The notes beneath the pieces are model-generated. The model was not told where the DNA came from, searched no databases, and worked only from the letters and a program-made list of their open reading frames with translations. 64,000 bases of DNA from Aquirufa aurantiipilula (GTDB lineage: Bacteria; Bacteroidota; Bacteroidia; Cytophagales; Spirosomataceae): assembly GCF_019923745.1 (NCBI RefSeq), contig NZ_JAANOG010000003.1:298913-362912 (forward strand), read 5' to 3'. A program made the translations under genes and the position numbers. Of the stretch, positions 45,546 to 54,041 are shown piece after piece. Position 1 is the first letter of the stretch. Each line of letters starts with the position of its first letter.

Positions 45546-46085
45546 ATGGCAGCTTACAAGATTGAAAATACCCCTCGAAATAATCAAATTGTTAATATTT
45601 TGTCCCTGGCTATACCCATTGCTGTAGCCATGTTAAACGCCATTCAAACAAAATTAGCCTTAGGTACTTGGACAAAAGTACTTCCGCATGTCAATGGTGT
45701 GTTAAATGCTACTTGTTCGATCGTTTTGATTTTAGGCTTTATTGCTATTAAAAACAAAAACATCGAAATGCATCGTAGATTAATGGGCGTGGCCTTTATT
45801 TTAGGAAGTCTCTTTTTAGTCTCCTATGTAACCTACCACATTTCCAATGAACCAACTAAATTTGGTGGTAGTGGATGGTTAAGACCCACTTATTACATAT
45901 TACTTTTTTCGCATATTTTATTGTCTATTGGTGTAGTTAACTTAGTTTTAAAGGCAATATTCTACGCTTTAACAGATCAAATCAATTCCCATAAAAAATT
46001 AGTGAAATGGGCTTTCCCGATTTGGTTATATGTGAGTATTACAGGTGTATTGGTGTACTTATTAATTGCCCCATATTATGTCTAA
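45546..46085 (+). CDS. DUF420 membrane protein (CtaM-like)
   Basis: A 179-residue, five-helix membrane protein of the DUF420 family, with segments LPHVNGVLNATCSIVLILGF, MHRRLMGVAFILGSLFLVSYVTYH and HILLSIGVVNLVLKA. Relatives (CtaM) are needed for cytochrome oxidase maturation in Firmicutes; assignment of that role here is inference from family and location next to SCO. Starts at the ATG at 45546; the longer frame overlaps the SCO gene. Conserved His residues in helices could bind haem or copper. Confidence 0.88.
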   Translation: MAAYKIENTPRNNQIVNILSLAIPIAVAMLNAIQTKLALGTWTKVLPHVNGVLNATCSIVLILGFIAIKNKNIEMHRRLMGVAFILGSLFLVSYVTYHISNEPTKFGGSGWLRPTYYILLFSHILLSIGVVNLVLKAIFYALTDQINSHKKLVKWAFPIWLYVSITGVLVYLLIAPYYV

Positions 46086-46365
46086 GAAGTTAATATTGAT
46101 CCTCTTTTTGTTTTTTGTTCTGGTCCAATTTGATAGCTCAGCACAATGTGCTATGTGTCGAACAACAGTAGAAAGCACCATTTCAAACGGCCGCTCCAAC
46201 ATTGCTACAGGTTTAAATACAGGGATTTTATATTTATTGTCAGCTCCCTACTTATTGGTTGGAGCAATCGCTTTTTTGTGGTTTCGTCAAAGTAAAAAGG
46301 AACAACAAGAACGAATTGCGAAATTTAGAATTCGACAAAAAGTCAGTCAATTACTCAGTCAATAA
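46078..46365 (+). CDS. Small membrane protein with CxxC motif, unknown function
   Basis: A 95-residue protein: signal peptide or first helix (residues 3-22), then SAQCAMCRTTVES with two Cys two residues apart (24 and 27), a second helix (LYLLSAPYLLVGAIAFLWF), and a basic tail. The start at 46078 overlaps the DUF420 stop by eight bases, a strong sign of coupled translation. The longer frame from the TTG at 46066 is rejected. No named family was recognised. The exposed CxxC and the position after SCO and DUF420 suggest a copper or thiol role in oxidase assembly; that is inference. Confidence 0.75.
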   Translation: MSKKLILILFLFFVLVQFDSSAQCAMCRTTVESTISNGRSNIATGLNTGILYLLSAPYLLVGAIAFLWFRQSKKEQQERIAKFRIRQKVSQLLSQ

Positions 46366-47175
46366 TCAATCCCAAATGGGATATTGAGTCAATTTAATAG
46401 CCTCACCGAAAAATAATTGAGTGGACTTTTCAAATGAGTCTGTATAGTCTGACACAAAAAATTGCCTTGACCCTACCGGCCCAGCTTCTATCGATAAATC
46501 TTGTTGATTCAAAATACGTTTGATTTCCTGAGCCACAATCTGAGACGTATCTATAACTGGAATTCGGCCCCCATAAAATTGATCAATCTGTGGTTTTATG
46601 AGAGGATAGTGCGTACAAGCTAAAATTAATCCTTCAATATTTTTGAGCACATCTTGTTCCAAATATTCACGAATAATATGTTCTGAAATCGTATTATTGA
46701 AAAAACCTTCTTCAATCATGGGTGCCAACAAAGGAGTAGCTAAGGAATGAATATGGATATCTTTCCCTAAGGCTTCTGCCTTTCGAGCATAAATCCCAGA
46801 ATTGACGGTTTGTTTTGTACCAATCAAACCCAAAGTTTTGCCAGCCCATTGTTGATCTAAATATTGAATGACAGGATCTATCACATTCACCACAACAGCC
46901 CTTGTCCCCACATAGGTTTTCACTAAATCAAAAGCAGCGGCAGAGGCAGAGTTACAAGCTATTAGAATCAACTTACAATTTTTCTCTAATAATAAATTGC
47001 AAATTTTTACCGAATATGCTTGAATGGACGTTGCTGATTTATCCCCATAAGGTAAGTGGGCAGTATCTCCAAAATAAATGATGGGTTCCTGAGGTATCAA
47101 TTCCGTGATGGCATGAGCGAGGGTTAATCCCCCAATTCCACTATCAAAAATCCCAATGGGCGAAGAGTTTGGCAT
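46366..47175 (-). CDS. murI: Glutamate racemase
   Basis: Makes D-glutamate for peptidoglycan. 269 residues. The two catalytic Cys are in LIACNSASAAAF (about residue 74) and LILACTHYPLI (about 184), with IFDSGIGGLTLAHAI at the N-terminus and YFGDTAHLPYG. It converges on the small CxxC protein gene with no bases between the stop codons. Transcribed alone from the minus strand; no clear promoter was identified between it and the sigma factor gene. Confidence 0.96.
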   Translation of the reverse strand: MPNSSPIGIFDSGIGGLTLAHAITELIPQEPIIYFGDTAHLPYGDKSATSIQAYSVKICNLLLEKNCKLILIACNSASAAAFDLVKTYVGTRAVVVNVIDPVIQYLDQQWAGKTLGLIGTKQTVNSGIYARKAEALGKDIHIHSLATPLLAPMIEEGFFNNTISEHIIREYLEQDVLKNIEGLILACTHYPLIKPQIDQFYGGRIPVIDTSQIVAQEIKRILNQQDLSIEAGPVGSRQFFVSDYTDSFEKSTQLFFGEAIKLTQYPIWD

Positions 47176-47280
47176 ATATGTTAAATCTGCGTAAAGAAAG
47201 GAATTTTGAAAATCTTTTCAAACCCATGCAACCATTTATGTTTAATGCACATCTTTACGTTCAAATAAGTTCTATAATCA

Positions 47281-47829
47281 TTGAGTAAAACTTTACTACC
47301 CTTCAAGAGCGAACAAGAGTTGATTCAGGCTTGCCAAAAACAAGACCGAAGAGCTCAACAAATTGTCTATCAGCTGAACGCTGGCAAGATGATGGCTGTG
47401 TGCAAGCGCTACTTAGGAGTAGGTCCCGATGCGGAAGATGCATTGATGGAGGGTTTCATGAAAGTCTTTAGTAAAATTGACAACTTCCAGGGCCAAGGGA
47501 GTTTCGAGGGATGGATTCGGAAAATCATGGTGAATGAATCACTCATGAAAATTCGAAAAGCTTCCAATCGCTATGATCAAGACATAGATGAAACCTATGA
47601 TGTTGCTCATCCCGAAGATGCACTAATGCATTTGGGAGTTGAGGAAATTCAAAATTTAATTTTGGAATTACCTCCTGGCTACCGAACGATATTTAATTTA
47701 TATGCCATTGAAGGCTACTCACATATTGAAATTGGCGATATGTTACAAATATCAGAAGGTACATCGAAGTCACAGCTTTCACGAGCTAGACAACTATTAC
47801 AGAGTAAATTAAAGGAATTACACGCATGA
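47281..47829 (+). CDS. ECF-type RNA polymerase sigma factor
   Basis: A 182-residue sigma-70 family factor with regions 2 and 4 only. Region 2 is seen in DAEDALMEGFMKVFSKIDNFQGQGSFEGWIRKIMVNES and region 4 in LPPGYRTIFNLYAIEGYSHIEIGDMLQISEGTSKSQLSRAR. The start codon appears to be TTG (47281): an in-frame stop lies at 47275-47277 and the next ATG would remove the conserved region 2 start. Its stop overlaps the next gene by four bases, so it is coupled to the anti-sigma-like protein. Targets unknown; autoregulation of the operon is likely in such systems. Confidence 0.9.
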   Translation: MSKTLLPFKSEQELIQACQKQDRRAQQIVYQLNAGKMMAVCKRYLGVGPDAEDALMEGFMKVFSKIDNFQGQGSFEGWIRKIMVNESLMKIRKASNRYDQDIDETYDVAHPEDALMHLGVEEIQNLILELPPGYRTIFNLYAIEGYSHIEIGDMLQISEGTSKSQLSRARQLLQSKLKELHA

Positions 47830-48626
47830 AAAAATCATCGGTTGACAATTGGGATTCCCTTGAAAAAAACTGGCAGGAAAAACTAAACTCTCACGAAGAG
47901 GAAGTTCCCGCTGCCATTTGGAATCAGATTGAGAAAAAGCTTGACGAGAAAAAAGGAAAGGCTGCCCCTTTCATCATTCATCGTAGACAGTGGTCATGGG
48001 CGGCAATATTATTAATTTCTTTTGGTTTAGGCTGGTGGCAATTATCTAATACGAATACATTCATTGACGATTCAAAGGTTGCCCACCATATCCAAACTGA
48101 AAACAATGGCCCAAGCCAACAAGTACCCAATTCGAATACACCAATTCAAGTAGAAAATAATACCTTAATTAATCGCATTGAATCAAATCATACGGAAACT
48201 AAGGTCAGCCATAGCTCTCAAGCATCTAGCATTCAAGAGACAAAAAGCATAACTGAGTCAATTCCTGTCATAGAAGACGTAAGTAAACCCAATACCAACC
48301 CTATTATTTTAGCTGATAATAGGACATTTGAAAAAGAAAAACCTGCTTTATTGGCAAAGGAAGAAAGTGTCGAAATGTTAATTGACATTCAACCGAGCCA
48401 AGCGAACAATCAAGAGAAAGACAATAGCTATGTTCCGGAGCCTAGCAAAAAAAGAAATTCCTTGTTTGCGCGTGTAGTGAAACAATTACGTCAGGCCATC
48501 GATGGAGAACCTGTGGATTGGCAAACTTTAAAGCAGGGAGACCCCAAACTAGAAAACAGTATTCACCAAGTGGCGAATACCTATATCAAAACCGAACAAG
48601 TAGTACAAAGAACATTTCAATTTTAA
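47826..48626 (+). CDS. Anti-sigma factor-like single-pass membrane protein
   Basis: A 266-residue protein with a helical N-terminal cytosolic part (NWDSLEKNWQEKLNSHEEEVPAAIWNQIEKKLDEKK), one membrane helix (about residues 55-73) and a low-complexity extracytoplasmic region rich in Asn, Ser, Thr and Glu. No zinc-binding anti-sigma motif is seen. Placement directly after, and overlapping, an ECF sigma gene, with the WxxIexKLde N-terminal pattern common in Bacteroidota, makes an anti-sigma role likely but unproven. Confidence 0.75.
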   Translation: MKKSSVDNWDSLEKNWQEKLNSHEEEVPAAIWNQIEKKLDEKKGKAAPFIIHRRQWSWAAILLISFGLGWWQLSNTNTFIDDSKVAHHIQTENNGPSQQVPNSNTPIQVENNTLINRIESNHTETKVSHSSQASSIQETKSITESIPVIEDVSKPNTNPIILADNRTFEKEKPALLAKEESVEMLIDIQPSQANNQEKDNSYVPEPSKKRNSLFARVVKQLRQAIDGEPVDWQTLKQGDPKLENSIHQVANTYIKTEQVVQRTFQF

Positions 48627-48630
48627 GTAT

Positions 48631-49809
48631 ATGAAAAATTTATTCATCTTAGGATTTATCCTACTTAGCACGGGTCTTTTAGCAAGACCAACTCAAGATT
48701 CCTTATTATTAAAAATAGATAAGCGAAATCAAGAAATTATTGGCAATCCCAGTAATTCAAAAAAATCATTGAAAGAAGAATTACAAGCTATTTTTACCAA
48801 AAACGGCTTGGTATTGGAAGACAGTTTGTGGCAAAGCATCCGCAAAGCTGTTCAAGCAGATAGTGATAAAGACACTTCGATTGTTGTAGGGATCGGTGGA
48901 AAAAATGTTACTATTAAATTGCATCAAACTGGATTCAATGGGACAAAAAGCTTTTCCTCGACAAAAACAATTTCGGCAGGATCACCTAGTTCTAACGACA
49001 AGCAAGTGGAAGTAGGTTTGAAGGGAATCCATGTCAAAGAAGGAAATGAAGAAGTCCAAGTAGGCTGGAATGGAGTACAGGTAAAAGAAGGTAATGAAGT
49101 TACGCGAGTTATTTGGGGTAAAGATTCCACCAAAGTTCAAGCTAAGGATCGAAATTTCTATCAACGCAAAGGCTTAAATCTATACTTAGGATTAAATGGA
49201 ACTTCAGGAAATTTACCTGCCGTTAGCATCGCGCAGTTTCCGGCCCCTTTGTTGTCCACAGATTTTGCTTTAAAACCTATGGGTTCTAGGTATGTTGGCT
49301 TAGAAATTGCTCGGGCAATCCGACTTAGTTCTGGCAAAAATTCGAGATTCAATTTAGGTTATGGAATACAATTTGATTGGTACAATTTCATGTTTGATCA
49401 TAATCGAATCATACAAAAAGGGAATGATGCGGTTATTTTCCAGCCGATAATTAATGGAAATGGCGGAGAAACAGTATTGACAAAAAACAAAATGACGGTC
49501 AGTTATGTCACCTTACCTATCATGCCCCATTGGACCTATTCCAAAGAATCTGCTGTACAAATGATTGGATTAGGAGGATATGTCTCTTACCGACTTGACA
49601 GTTACACGAAGGCCATTGAAGATAAAACTGAAAATTTACATAAGACAAGCTCTAATTTATTTGTTAACCAGATACGGTATGGTGTTCGAGCGGAGTTTGC
49701 TTTAAAACATTTCCCAGATTTATTTTTCTCCTATGACTTAAGTCCATTATTTGAGAAAGGAAAAGGGCCGGATGTACAGGCATTTAGCTTTGGATTCCGA
49801 TTATTATAA
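48631..49809 (+). CDS. Outer-membrane beta-barrel protein with short repeats
   Basis: A 392-residue protein with a signal peptide (to about Ala18-Arg19), an N-terminal helical and repeat region, and a C-terminal segment rich in alternating hydrophobic strands ending in FSFGFRLL, typical of a Bacteroidota barrel. Residues 128-140 and 144-156 are a tandem repeat (VGLKGIHVKEGNE, VGWNGVQVKEGNE, 16-residue period), with a third degenerate unit after it. It starts four bases after the anti-sigma gene. A role as envelope sensor or target of the sigma factor is plausible but not shown. Confidence 0.78.
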   Translation: MKNLFILGFILLSTGLLARPTQDSLLLKIDKRNQEIIGNPSNSKKSLKEELQAIFTKNGLVLEDSLWQSIRKAVQADSDKDTSIVVGIGGKNVTIKLHQTGFNGTKSFSSTKTISAGSPSSNDKQVEVGLKGIHVKEGNEEVQVGWNGVQVKEGNEVTRVIWGKDSTKVQAKDRNFYQRKGLNLYLGLNGTSGNLPAVSIAQFPAPLLSTDFALKPMGSRYVGLEIARAIRLSSGKNSRFNLGYGIQFDWYNFMFDHNRIIQKGNDAVIFQPIINGNGGETVLTKNKMTVSYVTLPIMPHWTYSKESAVQMIGLGGYVSYRLDSYTKAIEDKTENLHKTSSNLFVNQIRYGVRAEFALKHFPDLFFSYDLSPLFEKGKGPDVQAFSFGFRLL

Positions 49810-49838
49810 AATTAATTTAGAAATTTTTTACCAAGGTG

Positions 49839-49869
49839 TTTGTGGATACCAAAATTTGAGCTACTTTTG
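49839..49869 (+). promoter_or_regulatory. Promoter of the tRNA-Tyr-Gly-Thr-tuf unit
   Basis: TTTG (49839-49842), 19 bases, TACTTTTG (49862-49869), 41 bases before the tRNA-Tyr 5' end. No other clear promoter is seen before tuf, so tRNAs and tuf are likely co-transcribed. Confidence 0.8.
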
Positions 49870-49910
49870 CGAACTATTTCAGTAAAACGTTTCACTGAAA
49901 TAAGAAAGAG

Positions 49911-49996
49911 GGGGATATACCAGAGCGGCCAAATGGGGCAGACTGTAAATCTGCTGGCGAATGCCTACGGTGGTTCGAATCCATCTGTCCCCACCA
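49911..49996 (+). tRNA. tRNA-Tyr (GTA)
   Basis: Acceptor GGGGATA pairs with TGTCCCC. The anticodon loop CTGTAAA gives GTA. A long variable arm makes it a class II tRNA, as expected for tyrosine. The CCA end is encoded (49994-49996). Confidence 0.95.
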
Positions 49997-50038
49997 TTCG
50001 CACACAGAAATAACCAAGTTTTTGTGTTGATATTACCA

Positions 50039-50111
50039 GCGGGAGTAGCTCATTTGGTAGAGCGATAGCCTTCCAAGCTATAGGTGGCGGGTTCGAGCCC
50101 CGTCTCCCGCT
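50039..50111 (+). tRNA. tRNA-Gly (TCC)
   Basis: Acceptor GCGGGAG pairs with CTCCCGC; the anticodon loop CTTCCAA gives TCC; the T loop is in GGCGGGTTCGAGCCCCG. CCA is not encoded. Confidence 0.95.
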
Positions 50112-50196
50112 CAATAAACTTCGTTCTATGAGGAATCTCATAGACGATTTTTATATTGGTAGGGCCCAAAGACCTACTATTGGCCCCAGGGTAAAG

Positions 50197-50268
<72 letters not shown>

Positions 50269-50352
50269 CTAAAATACCAAAATTACTCGCGAGAGTAGCT
50301 TCGATTAGCACATTTTGAAACTTTTTATAACTAAATTAAGAACTAAATAATC

Positions 50353-51540
50353 ATGGCAAAAGAGAATTTTGACCGAAGTAAACCCCACGTAAACATTGGT
50401 ACTATTGGCCACGTTGACCACGGTAAAACTACCTTGACTGCTGCTATCACAAAAGTTCTTTCTGAAAAAGGTCTAGCTGAGAAGAAAGATTTCTCTTCCA
50501 TTGACTCTGCTCCAGAAGAGAAAGAGCGTGGTATCACAATCAACACTGCTCACGTTGAGTATTCAACAGCTAACCGTCACTATGCTCACGTTGACTGTCC
50601 AGGTCACGCTGACTACGTGAAAAACATGGTTACAGGTGCTGCCCAAATGGACGGTGCTATCCTAGTAGTTGCTGCTACTGACGGACCAATGCCACAAACT
50701 CGTGAGCACATCCTTTTGGCACGCCAAGTTGGTGTACCTCAATTGGTTGTTTTCATGAACAAAGTGGATATGGTGGATGATCCAGAATTATTAGAATTGG
50801 TAGAAATGGAGATTCGCGAGCTTCTTTCATTCTATGAATTCGATGGCGATAACATTCCAGTAATCCAAGGTTCTGCTTTGGGTGGTTTGAATGGAGATGC
50901 TAAGTGGGTTGCTACAATCGATGCTTTAATGGATGCAGTTGATAGCTGGATTCCACTTCCTAAGCGTGACGTAGATAAGCCATTCTTGATGCCAGTTGAA
51001 GACGTATTCTCGATCACAGGTCGTGGTACAGTAGCAACAGGTCGTATTGAGACTGGAGTTATCAACTCAGGTGAAGGTGTAGATATCTTAGGTATGGGAG
51101 CTGAAAACTTGAAATCAGTAGTAACTGGTGTTGAGATGTTCCGTAAGATTTTGGATCGTGGTGAAGCTGGAGATAACGTAGGTTTATTGTTACGTGGTAT
51201 TGAGAAAACTGATATCCGTCGTGGTATGGTTATCTGTAAACCAGGTTCAGTTAAGCCTCACACTAAATTCAAGGCTGAGGTTTATATCTTGTCAAAAGAG
51301 GAAGGTGGTCGTCACACTCCATTCTTTAACAAATATCGTCCACAGTTCTATTTCCGTACAACAGACGTAACAGGAGAAATCATGTTGCCAGCTGGTGTGG
51401 AGATGTGTATGCCAGGTGATAACTTGACAATTGAAGTTACATTATTGAACCCTGTAGCTATGGACAAAGGTCTTCGTTTCGCGATTCGTGAAGGAGGTCG
51501 TACAGTAGGTGCTGGTCAGGTAACTGAAATCTTAGACTAA
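50353..51540 (+). CDS. tuf: Elongation factor Tu
   Basis: Delivers aminoacyl-tRNA to the ribosome. 395 residues. The G1 motif [10 protein letters not shown] starts at residue 19. [21 protein letters not shown] and NKVDMVDD supply the other GTPase motifs, and [24 protein letters not shown] belongs to domain 2. Strong codon bias (GGT, CGT) marks high expression. It is in the tRNA-Tyr-Gly-Thr-tuf arrangement, followed by a terminator and then an inserted NIPSNAP gene before tRNA-Trp-secE-nusG. Confidence 0.98.
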   Translation: MAKENFDRSKPHVNIGTIGHVDHGKTTLTAAITKVLSEKGLAEKKDFSSIDSAPEEKERGITINTAHVEYSTANRHYAHVDCPGHADYVKNMVTGAAQMDGAILVVAATDGPMPQTREHILLARQVGVPQLVVFMNKVDMVDDPELLELVEMEIRELLSFYEFDGDNIPVIQGSALGGLNGDAKWVATIDALMDAVDSWIPLPKRDVDKPFLMPVEDVFSITGRGTVATGRIETGVINSGEGVDILGMGAENLKSVVTGVEMFRKILDRGEAGDNVGLLLRGIEKTDIRRGMVICKPGSVKPHTKFKAEVYILSKEEGGRHTPFFNKYRPQFYFRTTDVTGEIMLPAGVEMCMPGDNLTIEVTLLNPVAMDKGLRFAIREGGRTVGAGQVTEILD

Positions 51541-51557
51541 TTTTTTGGTTGATATAG

Positions 51558-51589
51558 AAAAAGAGCGGTTTATCCCGCTCTTTTTTTTT
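51558..51589 (+). terminator. Terminator of tuf
   Basis: AAAAAGAGCGG (51558-51568) pairs with CCGCTCTTTTT (51575-51585), continuing into T's, 17 bases after the stop. Confidence 0.9.
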
Positions 51590-51601
51590 GCCTAAATTTT
51601 A

Positions 51602-51634
51602 AGATTTGACAACTTTTAAAAAGTTGTCAAATCT
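51602..51634. repeat. Perfect palindrome after tuf
   Basis: AGATTTGACAACTT (51602-51615), five bases, AAGTTGTCAAATCT (51621-51634). Exact 14-base arms, different in sequence from the 9491/22832 repeats but the same kind of size and TTTTAAA centre. It follows the tuf terminator closely and has no T-run of its own. Confidence 0.85.
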
Positions 51635-51690
51635 ATTAGAAATCTATAAGAACAAAATAGAAACGAATGAACCTTTAAATAAATTATCCT

Positions 51691-52437
51691 ATGAAAAAAA
51701 TCCTTGCATTATTATCACTTATCTTATTAAGTCATTTGGCCATCAGTCAGGAATACTATGAAGTAAGAACCTACCAAATGAAATTTAGAGGTAATTTGGG
51801 CGTGGTAGAAAAATACATTTCCAATGCACTTATTCCTGCATTAAATAAATATGGTGTTTCAAAAGTGGGTGTTTTCAAAGATTTAGGAAAGCCAGAACCA
51901 GCAATTTTGGTGGTGACTATCCCTTTTGCGTCTTTAGAATCTTATGCTGGATACAAAGCCGCATTAGAAAAAGACGATGCATATTTACAAGCTAGCAAGG
52001 CGTACTTTGATATGGTTGGTTTAGATAAACCATTATTTGAGAAAATATCCACCTATTTAGCCAAGGGCTTTAAAGGACATCCAGCTTTAACATTGCCAAC
52101 AAAAAATGAAGGCCGCATTTACGAGTGGAGAACCTACGAATCATACAATGAAGATGCCTTACGCAGAAAAATTGCTATGTTTGATGATTCGGAACTTCAA
52201 GTTTTTGAAAATGTAGGATTACACCGCGTTTTCTTTGGAGAAGTTTTGGCTGGAGAAAATACCCCCTGCTTAACCTACATGGTTAGTTTTGAAAATATGG
52301 CAGAGCGTGATAAAAATTGGGCCAAATTTTCCGCTGATCCAGAATGGAAACGCATTTCCAATGACCCTAAATACGCCAATAGTCACTCAAGAACGGTCCG
52401 CCGATTCTTGGAACCAACAGCATATTCTCAATGGTAA
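51691..52437 (+). CDS. NIPSNAP family protein with signal peptide
   Basis: A 248-residue secreted protein: signal peptide MKKILALLSLILLSHLAIS, then two NIPSNAP/dimeric alpha-beta-barrel-like units, marked by YYEVRTYQMKFRG (about residues 22-34) and the second IYEWRTYESYNED (about 145-157). NIPSNAP domains are of unknown function in bacteria. It sits between tuf and tRNA-Trp, an interruption of the usual tuf-tRNA-Trp-secE order, and is flanked upstream by a palindrome. No promoter was clearly found. Confidence 0.88.
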   Translation: MKKILALLSLILLSHLAISQEYYEVRTYQMKFRGNLGVVEKYISNALIPALNKYGVSKVGVFKDLGKPEPAILVVTIPFASLESYAGYKAALEKDDAYLQASKAYFDMVGLDKPLFEKISTYLAKGFKGHPALTLPTKNEGRIYEWRTYESYNEDALRRKIAMFDDSELQVFENVGLHRVFFGEVLAGENTPCLTYMVSFENMAERDKNWAKFSADPEWKRISNDPKYANSHSRTVRRFLEPTAYSQW

Positions 52438-52458
52438 TTGCTTTTAATTAATATGGGG

Positions 52459-52489
52459 TTTGCGAATTAGGAAAATTTGCCTAATTTTG
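52459..52489 (+). promoter_or_regulatory. Promoter of tRNA-Trp-secE-nusG
   Basis: TTTG (52459-52462), 19 bases, TAATTTTG (52482-52489), 10 bases before the tRNA 5' end. Confidence 0.78.
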
Positions 52490-52499
52490 CAATCCTCCT

Positions 52500-52573
52500 A
52501 CGGGCATAGTATAATGGTAGTATGCAGGTCTCCAAAACCTTTGGTCAGGGTTCGAATCCTTGTGCCCGTGCCA
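52500..52573 (+). tRNA. tRNA-Trp (CCA)
   Basis: Acceptor ACGGGCA pairs with TGCCCGT. The anticodon loop CTCCAAA gives CCA. The 3' CCA is encoded (52571-52573). The secE ATG follows within 40 bases, the common bacterial linkage. Confidence 0.95.
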
Positions 52574-52609
52574 TGTAATAATTTTTAAAGCCGAAAAATC
52601 GGTGAAAAT

Positions 52610-52801
52610 ATGAGCAACTTTACATCATTAATTAAGGAATCTTGGGTAGAAGTAACAGAAAACGTTACTTGGCCTAAATTTTCCGAGCTTCAAGCAAGTT
52701 CTATATTGGTTTTAGTGGCCTCTCTAATTTTTGCCATCTTGGTAGGATTAGTTGATTTGGCATTCAAATCTGGATTGGATTTATTTTATAGTTCATTTTA
52801 A
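52610..52801 (+). CDS. secE: Protein translocase subunit SecE
   Basis: A 63-residue single-helix form typical outside enterobacteria: an amphipathic start with LIKESWVEVTENVTWPKFSELQ, including the conserved VTWP segment, and one membrane helix (about residues 29-50). It clamps SecY in the inner-membrane translocon. It lies between tRNA-Trp and nusG, which is the usual gene order. Confidence 0.95.
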   Translation: MSNFTSLIKESWVEVTENVTWPKFSELQASSILVLVASLIFAILVGLVDLAFKSGLDLFYSSF

Positions 52802-52836
52802 CAGGGCTTAACCCGATCCTTAACACGAAAATAGCC

Positions 52837-53433
52837 ATGGCAGAGACTAAATGGTATGTTTTGAGAGCAATTTCAGGACAAGAGAAAAAAGTGAAAACGT
52901 ATATGGAGAACGAAATCGCACGTCAAGGCGTAGCGGATGCTGTTCCCCAAATATTGATTCCTACCGAAAAGATTTATGAAATCAGAAAAGGGAAAAAGGT
53001 GATTCGCGAGAAAAATCTATTTCCTGGATATATTATGATTGAGGCGGATTTGGCAGGCGAAGTAAGTCACATTTTAACTTCTACTCCTGGCGTCATTGGT
53101 TTTCTACAAACCATGAATGAGGAAGTTGAAGAAACTAAAATAGAAGGCGGAAAGACAAAAAAGGTAAAAGTGGTTGTTAAAAAGCCAATGCCATTAAGTC
53201 AATCCGAAGTAAATCGAATTTTAGGTAAAGTGGATGAATCAGCAGCGGTAGAAGATTTCGCTTCAGTATCTTTCATTAAAGGAGAAACGGTGCGTGTAAT
53301 TGACGGGCCATTTGCAACCTTTGAAGGAACAGTGGAAGAGATTCACGAAAACAGTAAGAAATTATCAGTGATGGTAAAAATCTTTGGAAGAAATACTCCT
53401 TTGGAATTAAATTATTCTCAAGTAGAGAAATAA
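52837..53433 (+). CDS. nusG: Transcription termination/antitermination factor NusG
   Basis: A 198-residue NusG. The N-terminal NGN domain begins KWYVLRAISGQEKKVKTYMENE, with LFPGYIMIEADL and TPGVIGFL; the C-terminal KOW domain has GETVRVIDGPFATFEGTVEEI. A charged insert between them (about residues 92-125, EVEETKIEGGKTKKVKVVV) is longer than in Escherichia coli. The unit ends in a terminator 24 bases on, so nusG is not co-transcribed with rplK. Confidence 0.96.
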   Translation: MAETKWYVLRAISGQEKKVKTYMENEIARQGVADAVPQILIPTEKIYEIRKGKKVIREKNLFPGYIMIEADLAGEVSHILTSTPGVIGFLQTMNEEVEETKIEGGKTKKVKVVVKKPMPLSQSEVNRILGKVDESAAVEDFASVSFIKGETVRVIDGPFATFEGTVEEIHENSKKLSVMVKIFGRNTPLELNYSQVEK

Positions 53434-53457
53434 ACAAACCTTTATTTTGGAATGAGA

Positions 53458-53486
53458 AACCCTGACCTTTTGGTTGGGGTTTTTTA
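53458..53486 (+). terminator. Terminator of nusG
   Basis: AACCCTGACC (53458-53467), loop TTTT, GGTTGGGGTT (53472-53481) with two G-T pairs, then a T-run. It separates nusG from the downstream unknown gene and rplKAJL. Confidence 0.85.
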
Positions 53487-53552
53487 TTTCACTCCCATTT
53501 GATTTATTTGTAGTAAAAAAACAGATAACATTATCTGCTATCCACTAATAAT

Positions 53553-54020
53553 ATGTCTGAAATCACCATCACCTATACAGGTTCACTACTACGTTATCAA
53601 AATCTTTCCATTAAAAATGCACGAACTCAAGAAGTGCTCAGTAAAAACTTGGGAAAGCATGACACCTTCCAATTGCCCTGTGGAAACCATGTTATCGAAA
53701 TAGCTTTCCGTTTCAATCTATTTCGATATCCACCTTCCCGATTTTCCCTTGATGTACCTGAAGGCAAAAATCTATATTTTGACCTTAAAGAGAAAGGGAT
53801 CGCTCGTTATACATTTACCAATATATCGCTAAGTTTAAAAGTATTATCCTGGATACTTTGGCTTAGCTTAACCAAAAATGATTATCCTTCTATTTATTGG
53901 GGGACGCTTCTATCAACACCTGTAATAGCCTATTATCAAATCCAACAATTGATTTTAATACAAAAATCTTCTCGACTAAGAAATGGATATTTAGAATTAT
54001 ATCATAGCTGGGAATATTAA
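53553..54020 (+). CDS. Unknown membrane protein between nusG and rplK
   Basis: A 155-residue protein without a recognised family. The N-terminal 90 residues look like a compact beta-rich domain (ITITYTGSLLRYQNLSI, TFQLPCGNHVIEIAF, GKNLYFDLKEKGIARYTF), which would be cytosolic or exposed; two hydrophobic segments follow (about 92-106 and 113-135). There is no signal peptide. Start ATG fits. It is isolated between the nusG terminator and the rplK promoter, in a place where the ribosomal cluster is usually uninterrupted. Low general similarity to known sequence; function unknown. Confidence 0.7.
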   Translation: MSEITITYTGSLLRYQNLSIKNARTQEVLSKNLGKHDTFQLPCGNHVIEIAFRFNLFRYPPSRFSLDVPEGKNLYFDLKEKGIARYTFTNISLSLKVLSWILWLSLTKNDYPSIYWGTLLSTPVIAYYQIQQLILIQKSSRLRNGYLELYHSWEY

Positions 54021-54041
54021 TTTGAATTATTGTCAATTAGC

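Noticed and set aside
48924..49352. Several minus-strand frames opposite the barrel protein gene
   Set aside because: They have no start context or domains, and the plus-strand gene has a signal peptide, repeats and operon position.
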